A stretch of DNA of 64,000 nt from Marsupella aquatica (Eukaryota; Marchantiophyta): contig OZ316895.1 of the NCBI GenBank assembly GCA_973895155.1, positions 16,430,001-16,494,000 on the forward strand, in the 5' to 3' direction. A program made the position numbers and the translations under genes. Position 1 is the stretch's first letter. The number at the start of each line of letters is the position of its first letter. The notes beneath the pieces were generated by a model. The model was not told the DNA's origin. It saw nothing but the letters and a program-made list of their open reading frames with translations, and made no database searches. Of this stretch, positions 48,979-61,100 are shown piece after piece.

Positions 48979-51900
48979 ATGGCGAAGCCGGCGGTGAAGG
49001 CAAAATCGGCCTCGCCTCCCGGCTCCTCGGGGTCGTCATCGTACTTGGGATCGTCTTCAGCTTCTGGATCTCGGTCCAGATCGCTCTCTTCCTCTTCTAA
49101 TTCCGGCAGTAGCTCCAGGAGTCGTAGCCCTCCTCCAAAGAAAAGGTCCTCCGCTTGAAGCCCTGTCCGCATGATAGTTCGTTCGTTTGGCGCTCGGCGT
49201 TCTGCAGTCGTTCGTGTGTGTGCTGTGCTGTGCTGTGCTGTGCTGTTCGTCGTCACGTTGGATAGTTTCTTCCGAGGAAGGAAGAGCTCGTCGCGACGTT
49301 GATAGTGTTTGTGATATGTGTGTGTTTTCCCCCGCGGGGGTGTTTTTGCCGGTTCGGTACATTCTCCTCTGGCTTCAGTGCTACTCCACTGGCGTTTTCT
49401 GGCAACGCTAGGGTTTTTCTTTCTTGAATAACCCGGAGTTAAGATGTATGGCAGTCCCGCTGATTTCTGTAACTCGTATGTGCAGTGAATCCGGACCCGG
49501 TGGAAGGAAATTGCGGTCAGCTTCTCCTCCGCCGAAGAAAGCGTCGCCTGCTAAGTAAGTTGAAACCCTTGTCGGACTAGGTCGTTAGCAGTATTTTCTT
49601 TTTTGCAATCTATTCTTGTGTCTCGCGTTTCATTCGTTTTAACAAATGAATTGGACATTGTTTGTGAAAGGTTACCCAGGGAATTACATTGGAAGACTTA
49701 GTTAATCATTTGCCATTCCTTGTTGTTTTATGTTTTATTTCAGTTTGAACAATGAATGCTTGACAGTTTTTGAATTTGCGGGCAATGTGAGGAGGGAAAA
49801 CTAAAACCTGGTATCTGTGTTTCAATTAATAATGAATCGGCATGGAAGTCCTCCCTGGCCAGTACTCAGCACTCATGAGGGCTTTGCAACTGTGAGGCGA
49901 GAGAGATAGAATGGACCGATACATGAGTCACACACTAAAGCTCTACCGATTTTTCTATGTTCTTCTAAGCAAAAACCTGTCTTGTCAGGAAACTTCGAAC
50001 TCCAACCCCTGAACCGACGGTGCTCCATGTCGGCTGCCTTACACGAAATGTAAACGAAGCCCACTTGAGGGAAATATTTGGTATTTTCTCGCAACCTTTT
50101 TTCCAGAGTATCTGTTAATATGTGCTGACCAAATTTTCTTCTCGATTACTGGCATTGTTAAAAACCTTGCATGTCACTTATGGCTTCCCCCCTTTTTCTA
50201 AGTCCTCATGGTGAAGGTTCCAAGTAAGTTTTTTCAAAATCACTGTGCCCAATCACCGCAGACGTAATGTAATTGATGTTTGTTGCACGATGACATTTGG
50301 AGCTCCCTCAGGGCTGCGTTTTAACCTAGCCGTCTTTTGTAGGGCATTATGGGGACATTGTTAACGTGGAGCTGGCCATGGATCGTTCTGTAAGTCTCCT
50401 CACCTCGAGTAGAAAGTTTATGCGAGTATATGAATAAGTACGTCAAATACTCTGCAGGAAATTGAGGCAGTTCAGGAATGCGCCTGTTGTCATTCGCAGA
50501 CACGAGCAAAGATAGGGCAGTGATGAAAAGTATCATATTCACTAGTTTTTGTTTTTGGTTATGGCAGGTCAATTTACCGAAAGGATTCGGCTACGTCGAA
50601 TTTAAGTTTAGGATGGATGCAGAAAAAGCCCAGCAACACATGGATGGGGTACGCGTAAAAGTTTTGTCTCTGTTCGTCATCGCTTGCTTGGTCCTCGTAT
50701 TTCGCCTACACTAAGATGTTGTCATTTATGATTGAGCCAAAATTTTGACAAGGTAGACGATGTGCTTGTGAATATCGTTAAGAGGAATCACCGTAAGTAC
50801 AGTGTGTATCACACCGTCCTAGAATTTGATTTTTAGGTGGACTGATTTAGAAGGCTTACAGTAGCCTTCTGCTCTAGAATGCACTATCCCGTCTCGGTAA
50901 CATTGTAATCTCGCAATATGCAGGGCCAGATTGATGGGAATGTAGTCACGGCACAGTTCATCCTAGTGCCTCGCAGGAAACCGTCACCACCTCCTCGTCC
51001 GGTCCCTTCTCCAAGGAAGGAGTCTACACGAGGGCCACCTCTCCACGATGGACCAAAGGATGGAGGTCCACGGCGGGGCCGTGATGGGCGGGATTGTGAG
51101 TTGTTTTTATCTTTCCAACTCCAGATTTATCTTCCTGTTAGTTACATCCAATGCGTATGATGTGCTGAGTGCCACTCAAATAGAGCCCCTGATAAAGAAT
51201 ACACGGATTTTCATCAGTATTTGTGGTGAGCACAACTGGCTTGAGGCATCCGGGTTAGTAAATGAGAAGTAGAGTTATGGCATGGGTATGAGAAATGTGG
51301 CTAAGTGAATTGGTTACTAACAAGTAGTATTGTTTTCAGCGCCACCCCCAACTCGTCGGCGATCTCCGTCTTTTCCGCCCAAGCGACGGTCAATCTCACC
51401 TCGCCGAAGACGGATTGACTCGTCTCCAAGGAGGCGAAGCCCAATCCCGCCTTCCCGCCGGGGTCGTTCTCCATCTCCAATAAGGAGACGACGGCGTTCT
51501 CCAATGAGGTTTGCCTCGGTGTCTTTCCCTTCGTTCTTTAGCCGGAAATACGGTGGGTAGTGAGCTGTTTCATGGTTTTGTCATTATGTAAATGCACCGA
51601 AGGGCTTACTCTAGCACTGTCGAGCCGCAGACATTCTTTGCGCTGTGTAACTTAAGCCCATCCATTGCTCATGATCTTTGCAATCAGGTCACCCCCACGG
51701 AGGAGAACTCCAGTTGGGAGAATACGATCTCCTGTTTCTTACAGACGCAGGTATCTGCTCTTCCCCTAAGCTTACAGTATTCCAGCTTTGTGTCTGATTT
51801 TTTCCTGTTCGTGGCTTCATTTGACTGTCTACGTTCGTCGTCTACTATTGGCACTGGTCATGCCATGTCTCATCTTCTGTCCTGGGTGCAGGTCTCCGCC

Positions 51901-52659
51901 CCCTCCAAGGCGCGGTGGGAGATCACCGCCTCACAGGTCCTCTCCACCGACACGAAGACGCAGCCGTTCTCCATTTCGCCGTCCCTTACGGTCACGGTCA
52001 AGATCCCGTTCTGCTCCTCGAAGGTTGTCTACCAGTAGCCTTTCTTGCAGAATGAAGTCGTGGACAGTCCCTGGCAGCGCTTGGATTTCATTGGTAGTGC
52101 ACTTACTGGTTGTGAGAACTTTCCCTCCATAGACTGATCTTTTGTCTGGTTTGTCATTTCTGTCCGCTGGCAATGCAGGGTCAGGTCACCAATAAGGAGG
52201 GCGAGATCAAGTTCGTACTCTTCAGATTCACCCAGTCCAATTAAGAAGGTAAGTAGTTTTATTTGCTTTTACTATAAAAGACAGGTGTCAAACTGGTTGG
52301 GTTGAGTTAAAGGAGTCTTACTAGCTTGTCACGTTTATCCTGTCTACAAAGTGTGCAAACGTGTAGCACTCGGAATCTGTTTAATTGAATGGGTTTAGGG
52401 CCTGGGCTTATAAATTTCGTTGTTTGGTGTTTGCTACAGAGAACCCCGCCAGCTGGAACCAGCAAGAAGACAGTATCCAAAAGTCAAAGTCCTAAAAAGT
52501 GAGCAATCAGACATAGCCCGTGGAGCTCTTCGGATTAATATGTGAATGGGGATGTCTCGTCTAACGTTGTCGATTGTTTGTTACAGGGCGATTAGTGGCA
52601 GTAGCAGCCCTAGTGCCAGAAGTAGCAGTTCTCTCTCTCCATCGAAGAGTAACCAGTGA
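48979..52659 (+). CDS. SR45: SR45 (RNPS1-type) RS-domain splicing factor
   Basis: Nuclear splicing regulator and peripheral exon-junction-complex protein. Exons: 48979-49145, 49486-49554, 49989-50080, 50343-50389, 50568-50648, 50924-51095, 51340-51508, 51688-51750, 51892-52023, 52179-52248, 52440-52498, 52587-52659; phases close, about 397 residues (Arabidopsis 414). Order: Ser-rich RS1 region (SRSRSLSSSSNSGSSSRSRS), one RRM at roughly 88-165 with VLHVGCLTRNVNEAHLREIF and the RNP1 KGFGYVEF, then a long RS2 domain of repeated RRRSPS and SPPPRR units, and an AISGSSSPSARSSSS end. ATG 48979 gives MAKP, the same first residues as Arabidopsis SR45. The exon 1 donor (AAAAG|GTCCTC) was chosen because it alone gives the right phase while keeping the RS1 region; reading on would hit TGA at 49156. 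Alternative splicing of SR45 is known in plants, and several internal donors here are weak. Confidence 0.93.
49213..49246 (+). repeat. (GTGCT)n microsatellite in SR45 intron 1
   Basis: GTGTGTGT passes into about four GTGCT units soon after the predicted first donor of SR45. It is intronic, and no function is visible. Confidence 0.85.
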
Positions 52660-54399
52660 GTTAAATTGGACCAGTCAATTCTCCATCAAAGAATGCCGAG
52701 TGAGTCGAAATAAACCATCAACTATGACAGCACATTAATTGTGTCAGCAGGATTTTTGGTCTCTACAGACATGCCCATCAGGTACTTATCGTCAATATGG
52801 TGTTCTTTGATGGCAGGGTAGTGGCCAAGGCAAAGTGAGCCTACCGTGATTTGAGGCACATGGCCGGCAGTAATTTTTACCCGAATACAGGCAGTATCTG
52901 TGACGGCCTTTTTCATGCTCCGCTCAAATTTTTTGCTAACCAATGCATGGGTACTGAAAGATTTGAGTGTGCATTTTTTGTCATTTTGAATGTCCTACTT
53001 GCTGTCTCCTCAACCTTTGGTTTTACTGGTGCTGAGAGTGAAGCTGCCCTTCCTGGAGTCCGTAGCTTCCTCCTCCCCACAAGATCCGCGTGCATAAACT
53101 TCTCTGCATTTGGCCCAAGTGTTTACTGTCGACAATCGATCTAAAGTGCTCTTACTAGGTGGAGGCTTTCTGACTGCTTTGAAGCTGCTTATTTGTTGCA
53201 CGTCCGGAGCTGGGTTGGTATTTTGGTGTCCTTCGGATTTTGTTGCCAAGAGCACAGGCATAAACACGGTGTGGGTCGGAGAGCTTAACTGCGAGATGTA
53301 ACGCTTGAGGGCAGGCGACATCCATATTTGTTGTGTTATTTTGGACAAGGATTTCAGCTTGAAGGATTGTAATGATTGGATTGCATGGGAGGAGGCGTCT
53401 AGTTCATCCATTTATGTAGGGAATGCACACCGATGACAGATATTAAGCTCTCCAAAGCACCCCAATTTTGCTGGGATATTTTACAAAGAAGAGTAGTGAT
53501 CAAGGCTAGGAGCTTGTACTTGCTGAAGGGACTCAGTGATCAAATAGACTTTTGAAACTTCTACATGGCTATGTTTAGGGTTCGTTTGACTTAATGCTGG
53601 TATTTCACATATTGCCTCATGGATAGGCATGGCTCTCCGCCTACCAGTGTCAGTGCCGGGAGATCGACAGTTCACTATTCCACCCCTGTAGACATGTATT
53701 TCTAATGAATTTTCAGAACATTTTACGTAAGTCTTGTCAGTTCGTTCGCTTGGGAGCATGTATTCAGGGCTATTTGCGCAAGGTAAAATGCTGTCTATAC
53801 TAAAATCAGGGCAGCCGATTATTGCTTCACTTCTGTGGGCTGGATTAGGGTACCCCGTCGTAAGGACAGACTCGCCAGAGCTGTTATCATTGTCCTCAGC
53901 ACTGAGTTTGGTCTTGCATGTCGACGCGAATCGATGGTTGGCTTTGCATGTGCATCGTCCTCCCTGGATGTCGGGTGAAGACGTGGATTGTTCAATAGGT
54001 GTGTAGGGACCAATTGATGTTTTTTTCACCAGATATCTCACACTATCCGAACGAAGCACCACTTCACCAGTAAAAGAAATGGAGGCTTCACATCACATTA
54101 CTACATGAACCTTGTTTACAGCAGAATTGTCAACTTGACTGGCAGTTCGCACTTCAATAGGTCTTTGTGCTTCAACTGCCACGCATACCACTGGGAAGGC
54201 GGGAAGTTGTATCCGTGGATTGCAACCTGAGACAGTGAAATGTTTTTGGCTGACAGGCCTTGGATTTGGTAGCCCTGATCAAATTTACAGCTACCAACCC
54301 AATTGGCGTGGCGAGTGGGGGCTACCAAGTAATTTGTTTCAGGGATAACACTGTAAATTAACTATTATGCTAACATCCCTTATGTGTGTGTGGCAGGGG

Positions 54400-54480
54400 G
54401 GGCGGGGGTGGAGGGGGGATTGAACCTTGAGACCTTTTTCAGGTCAAGGCTCATCCCCTAACCAACTTACCTAAGCTTAA
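54400..54480 (-). mobile_element. tRNA-derived SINE head or tRNA pseudogene
   Basis: Read on the minus strand, TAGGTAAGTTGG near 54474-54463 matches the RNA polymerase III A box (TRGCNNAGYNGG) at 11 of 12 places, and GGTTCAATCC near 54427-54418 matches the B box. They are about 35 bases apart, which is the normal spacing. No acceptor stem closes around them, so this is not an intact tRNA gene; a C-rich tail follows. Confidence 0.55.
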
Positions 54481-56143
54481 GAATCAGTTTCAGTGATAAG
54501 CGGTTGGTATATGGGGATTGTTGTTTAGCTTACACCACACTGCCAATGGACTAAAGGAGGCAAGATCACAAAGAGACCTGACCCAATAATGGGTACAAAA
54601 CAAAGGTTTAGTGTACAAGTTTTCTAAGAACTAAAATCTCCCATAAACAAAAAGGGGGGCTTTGGAGACTTGGATGAAGACCTAAGAACTCAATGAATTG
54701 AGTCGGTGACACCAAATGAAAATACCCGAAGTCAAACTTTTGTAGCTAAACAAGAGCAAACTATTCTGAAATTTTTTTAAATAGTGTCAGGGGAGTATAG
54801 TTTAATAATTAGTTTGTGTGGGGCTGAATGTGTCCATTTAAGCAGCTAGTTAAACTTTTGTATCTAATTGGGTACCTCTTTTGTAATCCTGCTAATAGTG
54901 TTAAGGTTGTTCTGGAAGTATGATGCTAATAGTGTTAAGGTTGTTCTGGAAGTATGATTTCAGGTTTAGTATGTGGTCATTGTGTTTTTAATGATCCATC
55001 AGAGCGCCTTGTCAAACCATTGTTTCTATCTGGGATTTTCAAATGGACTTAAGGGATTCAAATTCAAACGTGTCACATATTGTGTGTCACAATTGATTAG
55101 AGTTCATTATTTAAAACAGATAAATATGTTTTTACTATTAACTCCAAAAATACATACTTCATAGTCTTTCCTTTGCTACAAGGCAAATTTGATTTCCTAA
55201 AGCAAATTTCTATCCCCACTCACACTTTCCCTGCAAGAATGCGGCACGCAAAGGAAACACAATGCAAATTAAGTATCCCTAATCACTGTTGCCACCCTTG
55301 TTTATTCACTCAGGTTGAATGCTAATGTCGAGGCTTGTGAGCCTCAAGCACTCGCTGCCCTCGAGCCACTCTGTTTGCTGCCTGAGGGAACTGAGCTATG
55401 TTCATTTTATTCAAATTGTCAAAAGCTTTGTGTGCACCCTACTTCTAGGTTGGATTTGTGTCAAAAGAGTGAACACCTATAGCAGGATTTGACCTTTGTA
55501 CCTAGCCTGCCCGATTCAACTGGTCTGGTTGACAGTGGGTTCCTGCCATTTTAGTATTTATTTCAATATTAGGTTGGGCAATGGCCATTGCATAGCAGGC
55601 AGTGGCCCCTCTTATCTCACCGGCTAATAGCATTGATTAGTCTGCATATTGGCATTTGTCAAATGAATGATGTTTGTTCTGGGTAATGGTTGATGCAAGA
55701 ACAACACTGATTCCTCTGAGGTAAGCATTGTCTTCATTACCTTGCAAACTTCATTCTCCCGCTTCTATAGAGATAAATCTGCAAACATGGATCTAATATC
55801 AAAACCTCACCATAGAGTGGCCCCTATTTGAAGGCCAAGATATACACTCTGTAAGTGTACTAATTGTCTTAGCTCTCTCACCGGACTGTAGGTTTTTCTT
55901 TTCATCAAAGTGACAATGCACAAAATGTATTCAAAAGACCCTGCCACTAGAACTAAAGAGGGGCCGAGAAAAAAAGTCCTGGGGCAAAAAATGATGACAA
56001 GTGGACATCACAATGCTGCCCCCTGACCACCAAAACAGACTGTGGCTTTCACTACATGGTCATGGGTTTGTTACTCATAGTCGAGGCTACAGGTTTTCCT
56101 TCCAATTAAATGTTTTGTGCAAGGAGTTGACATTGAAGCCCAC

Positions 56144-56169
56144 CTTCCCTTCCCTTCCCTTCCCTTCCA
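56144..56169. repeat. (TTCCC)n microsatellite
   Basis: Five TTCCC units in gene-free DNA about 700 bases upstream of the BTB gene. Confidence 0.9.
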
Positions 56170-56879
56170 TAGTGAGACTTTGAGCTCTTCACCATGCCAT
56201 GCACATACATCAATCATCATGTACCTTTCCTTCAAATGCAACGGGCATTTGCACCAGAATCAGACTTTGCACCCCGCTTTGCACTCAACTCAAGCGGTCG
56301 CTCTTTGGTTACCAGATTAATAGTTGAGTGGGAGATCAGAGGCGGTGCAGTCGTTGGAGAGAGCAACCTTACGTGATTGTGGTGCTTTCTGGAGAGCACT
56401 GTTTCAAGTTATCTCCTTTTTTCCACCTTCCCATCCTATTGAGTCCAAACAATGAAAGACGGGTTGCCCGACAATGATAGTCACCTTAGACAAAATTTGA
56501 TGAGCTGGGCTGTTCAATTTCACCAGCAAGCACAGCCAATTTCCAGTTCACCACCATTTGGGGGGTGCTGCTGAGTGAATCCAACAACCATAGCTCTCCA
56601 TTTGGGTTGTTTTTTTAAACAATCTCCACTTTTGATGGAGCATTTTAAAATTCGATGGAGCCTCATGATCTGAACGAGTTTCCTCAAAAAGCAAATGATT
56701 TGCATAGTCATTTGTTTCACTAACATCTGTGCATTGGAATGCATAAAGCATTGGATCTCTTGTCATGATGCTCATAATCTGGCAACAAGAAGTGAAATCT
56801 TGTACCTAAGGGTAATTTGGTTTGGATGATTTTAGTCAACTATCTCACTGACACTAGAGATACCGAGTAAAGAACTGCA

Positions 56880-58195
56880 ATGCCTGCTTGCGGTCACTGC
56901 TCGCAGATCATAAGCTGTAAAACATGCGCTGAACAACACTTGCCTGTCTTTTCGGTGCCGAGAGAGAGAGTGCAAAGCATTGATGCCTGCTTTGATTGCT
57001 CAGAAAAACTGAAGCGTAATCTGAAGGAGAAGACCAAGTCTGTAAACGAATTAAAGAGGAAAGTGATGTGTTTGGAGAAGGAACTTCTGTTCATTAGGAG
57101 AGTCTATCCGGAACCAGGAAGTGAGAGGTTCAAAGGAGATGTCTCATTTATCGTCCAAGGATCCTCTACAGAACCTGAAATTTCCATCCAAGCTCATCAA
57201 TTTGTTTTAGTAAGCAATTAAACTAGCTCTTGATGTCACTCTTGAGGTGTACCAACTCACATGGTTGTTAATATAAATTGAATCCTTGTTCAAGTCTCAT
57301 CCCATTGACACAACCTTTGCTTCAACTTACAATTATTGGAATGATGGTACAACAAGAAAAGTCTGTCTTAACTTGGGATATTCAGAATTTCCAGCAATCT
57401 GAACTGTAGAATAACATAGATTTGTGGGTGATGTCTCACCCTATGTACTCACAACCTTCTCAATAATTAAATTAGAGTTCAGACAACAAATTGTGTTGGT
57501 GTCTCATTCGACCTATTTACACACTCAACTCCTTAACTTTCTGAAACATGCAGTGAGATGAAATCTTTGCTAGCATCTTATACTATTTACACATGTCTTT
57601 TTGACATGCTGAACTATTGTAGTATGAGAGTGAAGTTATGTCTTGCATCACATGCTATTCACAAACACATAGTTGCAACAACTGGAATGGTGTATCATAA
57701 TGAAATGAGTGCTTGCGTCTCTCATTATTAATAGGCATCGTTTTAAGATTGGAATGCCTTTAGGAACAAAGATGAAAGCTTAACCACAGGTGTGCCTTGT
57801 CATCTTCTGCATGAATGCAGGCAAGCAAGTCTCCAATCTTTCGCAACATCTTTGACCCTGGCTTGCACGAAAACTTACCAGCCACAATCCATGTTTATGA
57901 CACCTCGCCTGCAGTCCTTCGCGCAATGATCAACTTCTGCTACACCGCAGAGATCAGCTACAATGATAAAGTCACGCCGGAAGACGTGTTGCATGTTGCA
58001 CACAAGTACGGCATTCAAGAACTAAAGGCCAATGCTGAAACATTTCTTGTGCAAGGCATAACACAAGACAATCTAGTGGACACAATTAAAATTTCTCACA
58101 AGCTCAACTCTGCAGTTGTGAAGGAGGCTGCACTGAAATTCTTCGAGAGTCACTTTGCAGATGTTAAATCTTTTGTCATTGATTCCTTAGTGTAG
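56880..58195 (+). CDS. Small BTB/POZ-domain protein (At4g08455-like)
   Basis: Likely adaptor that brings substrates to a CUL3 ubiquitin ligase; substrate unknown. Two exons, 56880-57209 and 57821-58195, joined in phase at ...AHQFVL|ASKSPIFR, 234 residues; Arabidopsis At4g08455 is of similar size. The N terminus holds three CxxC pairs (Cys4/7, Cys13/16, Cys37/40) that could bind zinc, then a short coiled coil (SEKLKRNLKEKTKSVNELKR), then the BTB fold (about 84-195): KGDVSFIV, ISIQAHQFVLASKSPIFRNI, LRAMINFCYTAEI, EDVLHVAHKYGIQELKANAE. The end FESHFADVKSF resembles the BACK-like helices of plant BTB proteins. A TAA lies in frame 12 bases upstream of the ATG, fixing the start if no upstream exon exists. 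The 611-base intron holds a degenerate repeat. Confidence 0.85.
57420..57735. repeat. Degenerate ~75-80-base tandem repeat within the BTB intron
   Basis: Four diverged copies share a CATC(T/A)(T/C)A, TACTATTTACACA-type phrase and a GAAATGAGTGCTTGC-type phrase: near 57435, 57508, 57570 and 57640. Copies match only about two thirds of bases, so the period is judged by eye. Confidence 0.5.
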
Positions 58196-61100
58196 AACAA
58201 TTAGCTATTCCCCTCTTCTCCCTTCTGGAGGCATGACAAGATATTGAAGAAATTATTTTCTCTGTCGCCTTAATTTCTCACCTAGAAAATACTAAGGAGA
58301 CGGAAAATTTAGTGTTCTCAGGGGCATAGCATTATCACCATTCTTCCCCTAGAACTGCTTAAAGGAATGAAACAAGTCAACACCATCAATTTGTTTGATG
58401 AAAAATTCAGTACTTTGGGAGACACCTCATAGGCAACATGAAATGTTTTAGAGTCTCCATTTTGCAGATCACTAGTGCTTAGAAAGGAGATTTATGATCC
58501 ACCCTTCAAGTTCCAACCATTGTATCTTGACCAGCTTTGCCTATAAGTAATTTCCAAGAATTGCCAGTTGATCAAAATTGCTGACAAGACACAATTCATT
58601 GATTGGATGAATGAACTTCTCAAGAATTGTGAGTTGAATGTTTTTTGCAAGAGAGAATTCATTGTTTGGCAAAAGATGATTGCACTACACATTCAATGTT
58701 CAGACTAAGACTGTTAGTATGACCACTATTGGCTTCAGTAGCATTCACTGTAGCTGTGAATGATATTTTCACTGTTATAGCCATAGCCACAATGTCATCA
58801 TTTGGAGTGATCAGTCAGGTGCAGTCCAGTAACTACAATTTAGTAGCCTGTCTGCGGAAGCTTTGCCCAGGGCTGTGGTTACTTTTCCCACCTGTTTCCT
58901 CACCCCAAAACTTGCCACCACCCAGAGTCATGGTCTAGAGGCTTCACTTGAGACCATTGGCTCCACAGTGTAGGTTTCTATCACCAATTACTAGCTAGAA
59001 TTTTGTGATAAATTTCTTTGGGAGGCCTCAAATAAAGTTTGGTGACAACCATGGAAGCTTTTGCCAGTACTATAAAACAAAATAAGAACCTATTCCAGCA
59101 AGGGATCTAGGATATTAAATTGTTTGTCTGTGTGTCTATTCATCCGCAAGGCACAAGCATAGTTTGTGTATGCATTCAAAAGCAGAAAAGCGAGCAGAAA
59201 AGTAGGGGGTGTCTATCTATTTGCATGGGATATGCAAGGGCAACACTCAAAGTGCAATGCTTTCTCTATTATTTAATTTTATTTGTGCCAAAGCCCATCA
59301 TCTCATTGCTTAGAGCTTGCTCTGCAACTTAGTTCTATTTGCTGGTTGTGCCACTAATGTAATTGTCCAGTCCAATGGAGAACATCTACAAAAGAGTGTG
59401 GGAACGTATTAGCTGTGAGGGTTTCCCAATTTATTTCTTTCGACAGAGGCTTTAATCGTGAAAGAGAACAAGTCAGGCTATGGAAGGATCACATCGAGAG
59501 AAGTAATTCTTCTTACTTAGTTGATGTTCCCATTTCAAGTGGATTTCAAATTAAAACTCTCTGCTTTTGGCTCTTAGAACTGGTTCAATTGCCGTCTCAC
59601 ATATGACAAGGCAATCACAAAAACATCAGCATTCAAATAATGGCTGCAAGTCAATTTTCACTTGCAGCTCACTATGTATGATTTCTATCTTTCCATATAA
59701 CTTTGATATGATTATACTATAGGAGAATGTTTCACAGTTTCTATCTATCAAGTAAATTATCAAGATCTGAGGATGATTTGTCATATAGTGGGCCCGTGGA
59801 CAAACTGAGTAGAACACAATGATAATTAGTTGAATGATCACCACATTGCAACAATGGTCACATAGAAGCATCAAATGATATGACCCATAGAATGATGTTG
59901 CTCAATTATTGCAACGACAAATCACAAGGGAGGTAGATATTACTCAACCAACTGAATGATAGAGAATTCTATTTCATGTTGGCAAAATAATGAACAGGAC
60001 AACAAGAAATATTAGGTTTGACAGTGCATTAAGAAACTAGTCTCTATTGACACCAAATTTTGCATAAAGAAAGCAGCCCAAAATTACTAAAAAGTTAACA
60101 GCATGTCTATAACCTGATTGTTCTCCACTTATGCTGCAATGAACAAATTTGCTTGTACTTTGCAAAAATTAATCATGAGGGTGTGCCTGAAAGCAAGGGT
60201 ACTTTTTACCAGGTCTGGGTGGGCCTAGCATCAATAAGTAAGTGATTTTAAAAATGGGATGTCAAGGTCTAGAAATAGATGGGGGATGCCCACAGGATAC
60301 TATGAAGGTAGGTCACAGAGTGTAGTGCTCTCAACCAATAAGAGCTGGTAAACCAGTATAAAATAACCTCTAGCCTAGTATATATCACACCATATAAATA
60401 TATTACTCTGCGAACAAACAAAAGGCGGCCAACTGGGAGACATGATCCCACAAGCAAGAGGCCCGATAAAGGGGGAGCCCCAGGACGGCCAAAGAGCAAA
60501 AAATCTTGAGGAATCCTGGCAAAAGTCCAACTCCACCTTAACTGATACACCTGAGGTTCTCACTATGACCACCACCTCCTAAGCATGCAGGAGTCAGGCA
60601 TGTTTGCACCTTGTTGGGGTGCTTATGCACACCAAATAGATATGGTGTGAAACTTGTGAGAGCTGGGCTGAGAGCAAAGAAATAAAATAAAATTTGCTCC
60701 TCCTACCAGGTGCCTGAAACACAGCATCCCAACCAGATTCCCCAAACCACTTTTAGATCCAAGAAGCCTTAACTGTATAATTATGATCCTTAGCTCAAGA
60801 GTTTGCAAAGCAATTGTAACAATAGACAGATGAAAAAACAGATGGTGAATTGTCTCCAGCAACCACTGCACAACTTACACTCCCCAGTCCCTTTACCCGT
60901 CTTCAGACCTCTGACCCCAATGAAATTTTTTTGTGTTGTCCCTAAAAAAACAGGCTATTGCCTTTTTTTTAGGGACAGATGAGACAGATCAGTGATCCAC
61001 AAATGTCTCAAAAAATGGTTCCATTTCAGCCAATATTCCAGCTCAGATTTCCTACTCTCCAGACCTAGTTCATCATGTGAACTACAAGCCCCTCTGGTCT

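Larger units (their letters stand above)
52660..56879. other. Gene-free region between SR45 and the BTB gene
   Basis: The beginning is SR45 3' untranslated DNA. Between 52700 and 54070 some open frames exist on the minus strand (up to 193 codons from a GTG), but they have no family resemblance and no convincing splice partners. A tRNA-derived SINE-like relic lies at 54400-54480 and a TTCCC microsatellite at 56144-56169. A 38-base direct repeat (TGCTAATAGTGTTAAGGTTG...GAAGTATGAT) occurs twice near 54890-54957. Confidence 0.6.

Noticed and set aside
53481-54062. 193-codon open frame on the minus strand
   Set aside because: Begins with GTG rather than ATG, has no recognisable domain and no splice context; likely chance.
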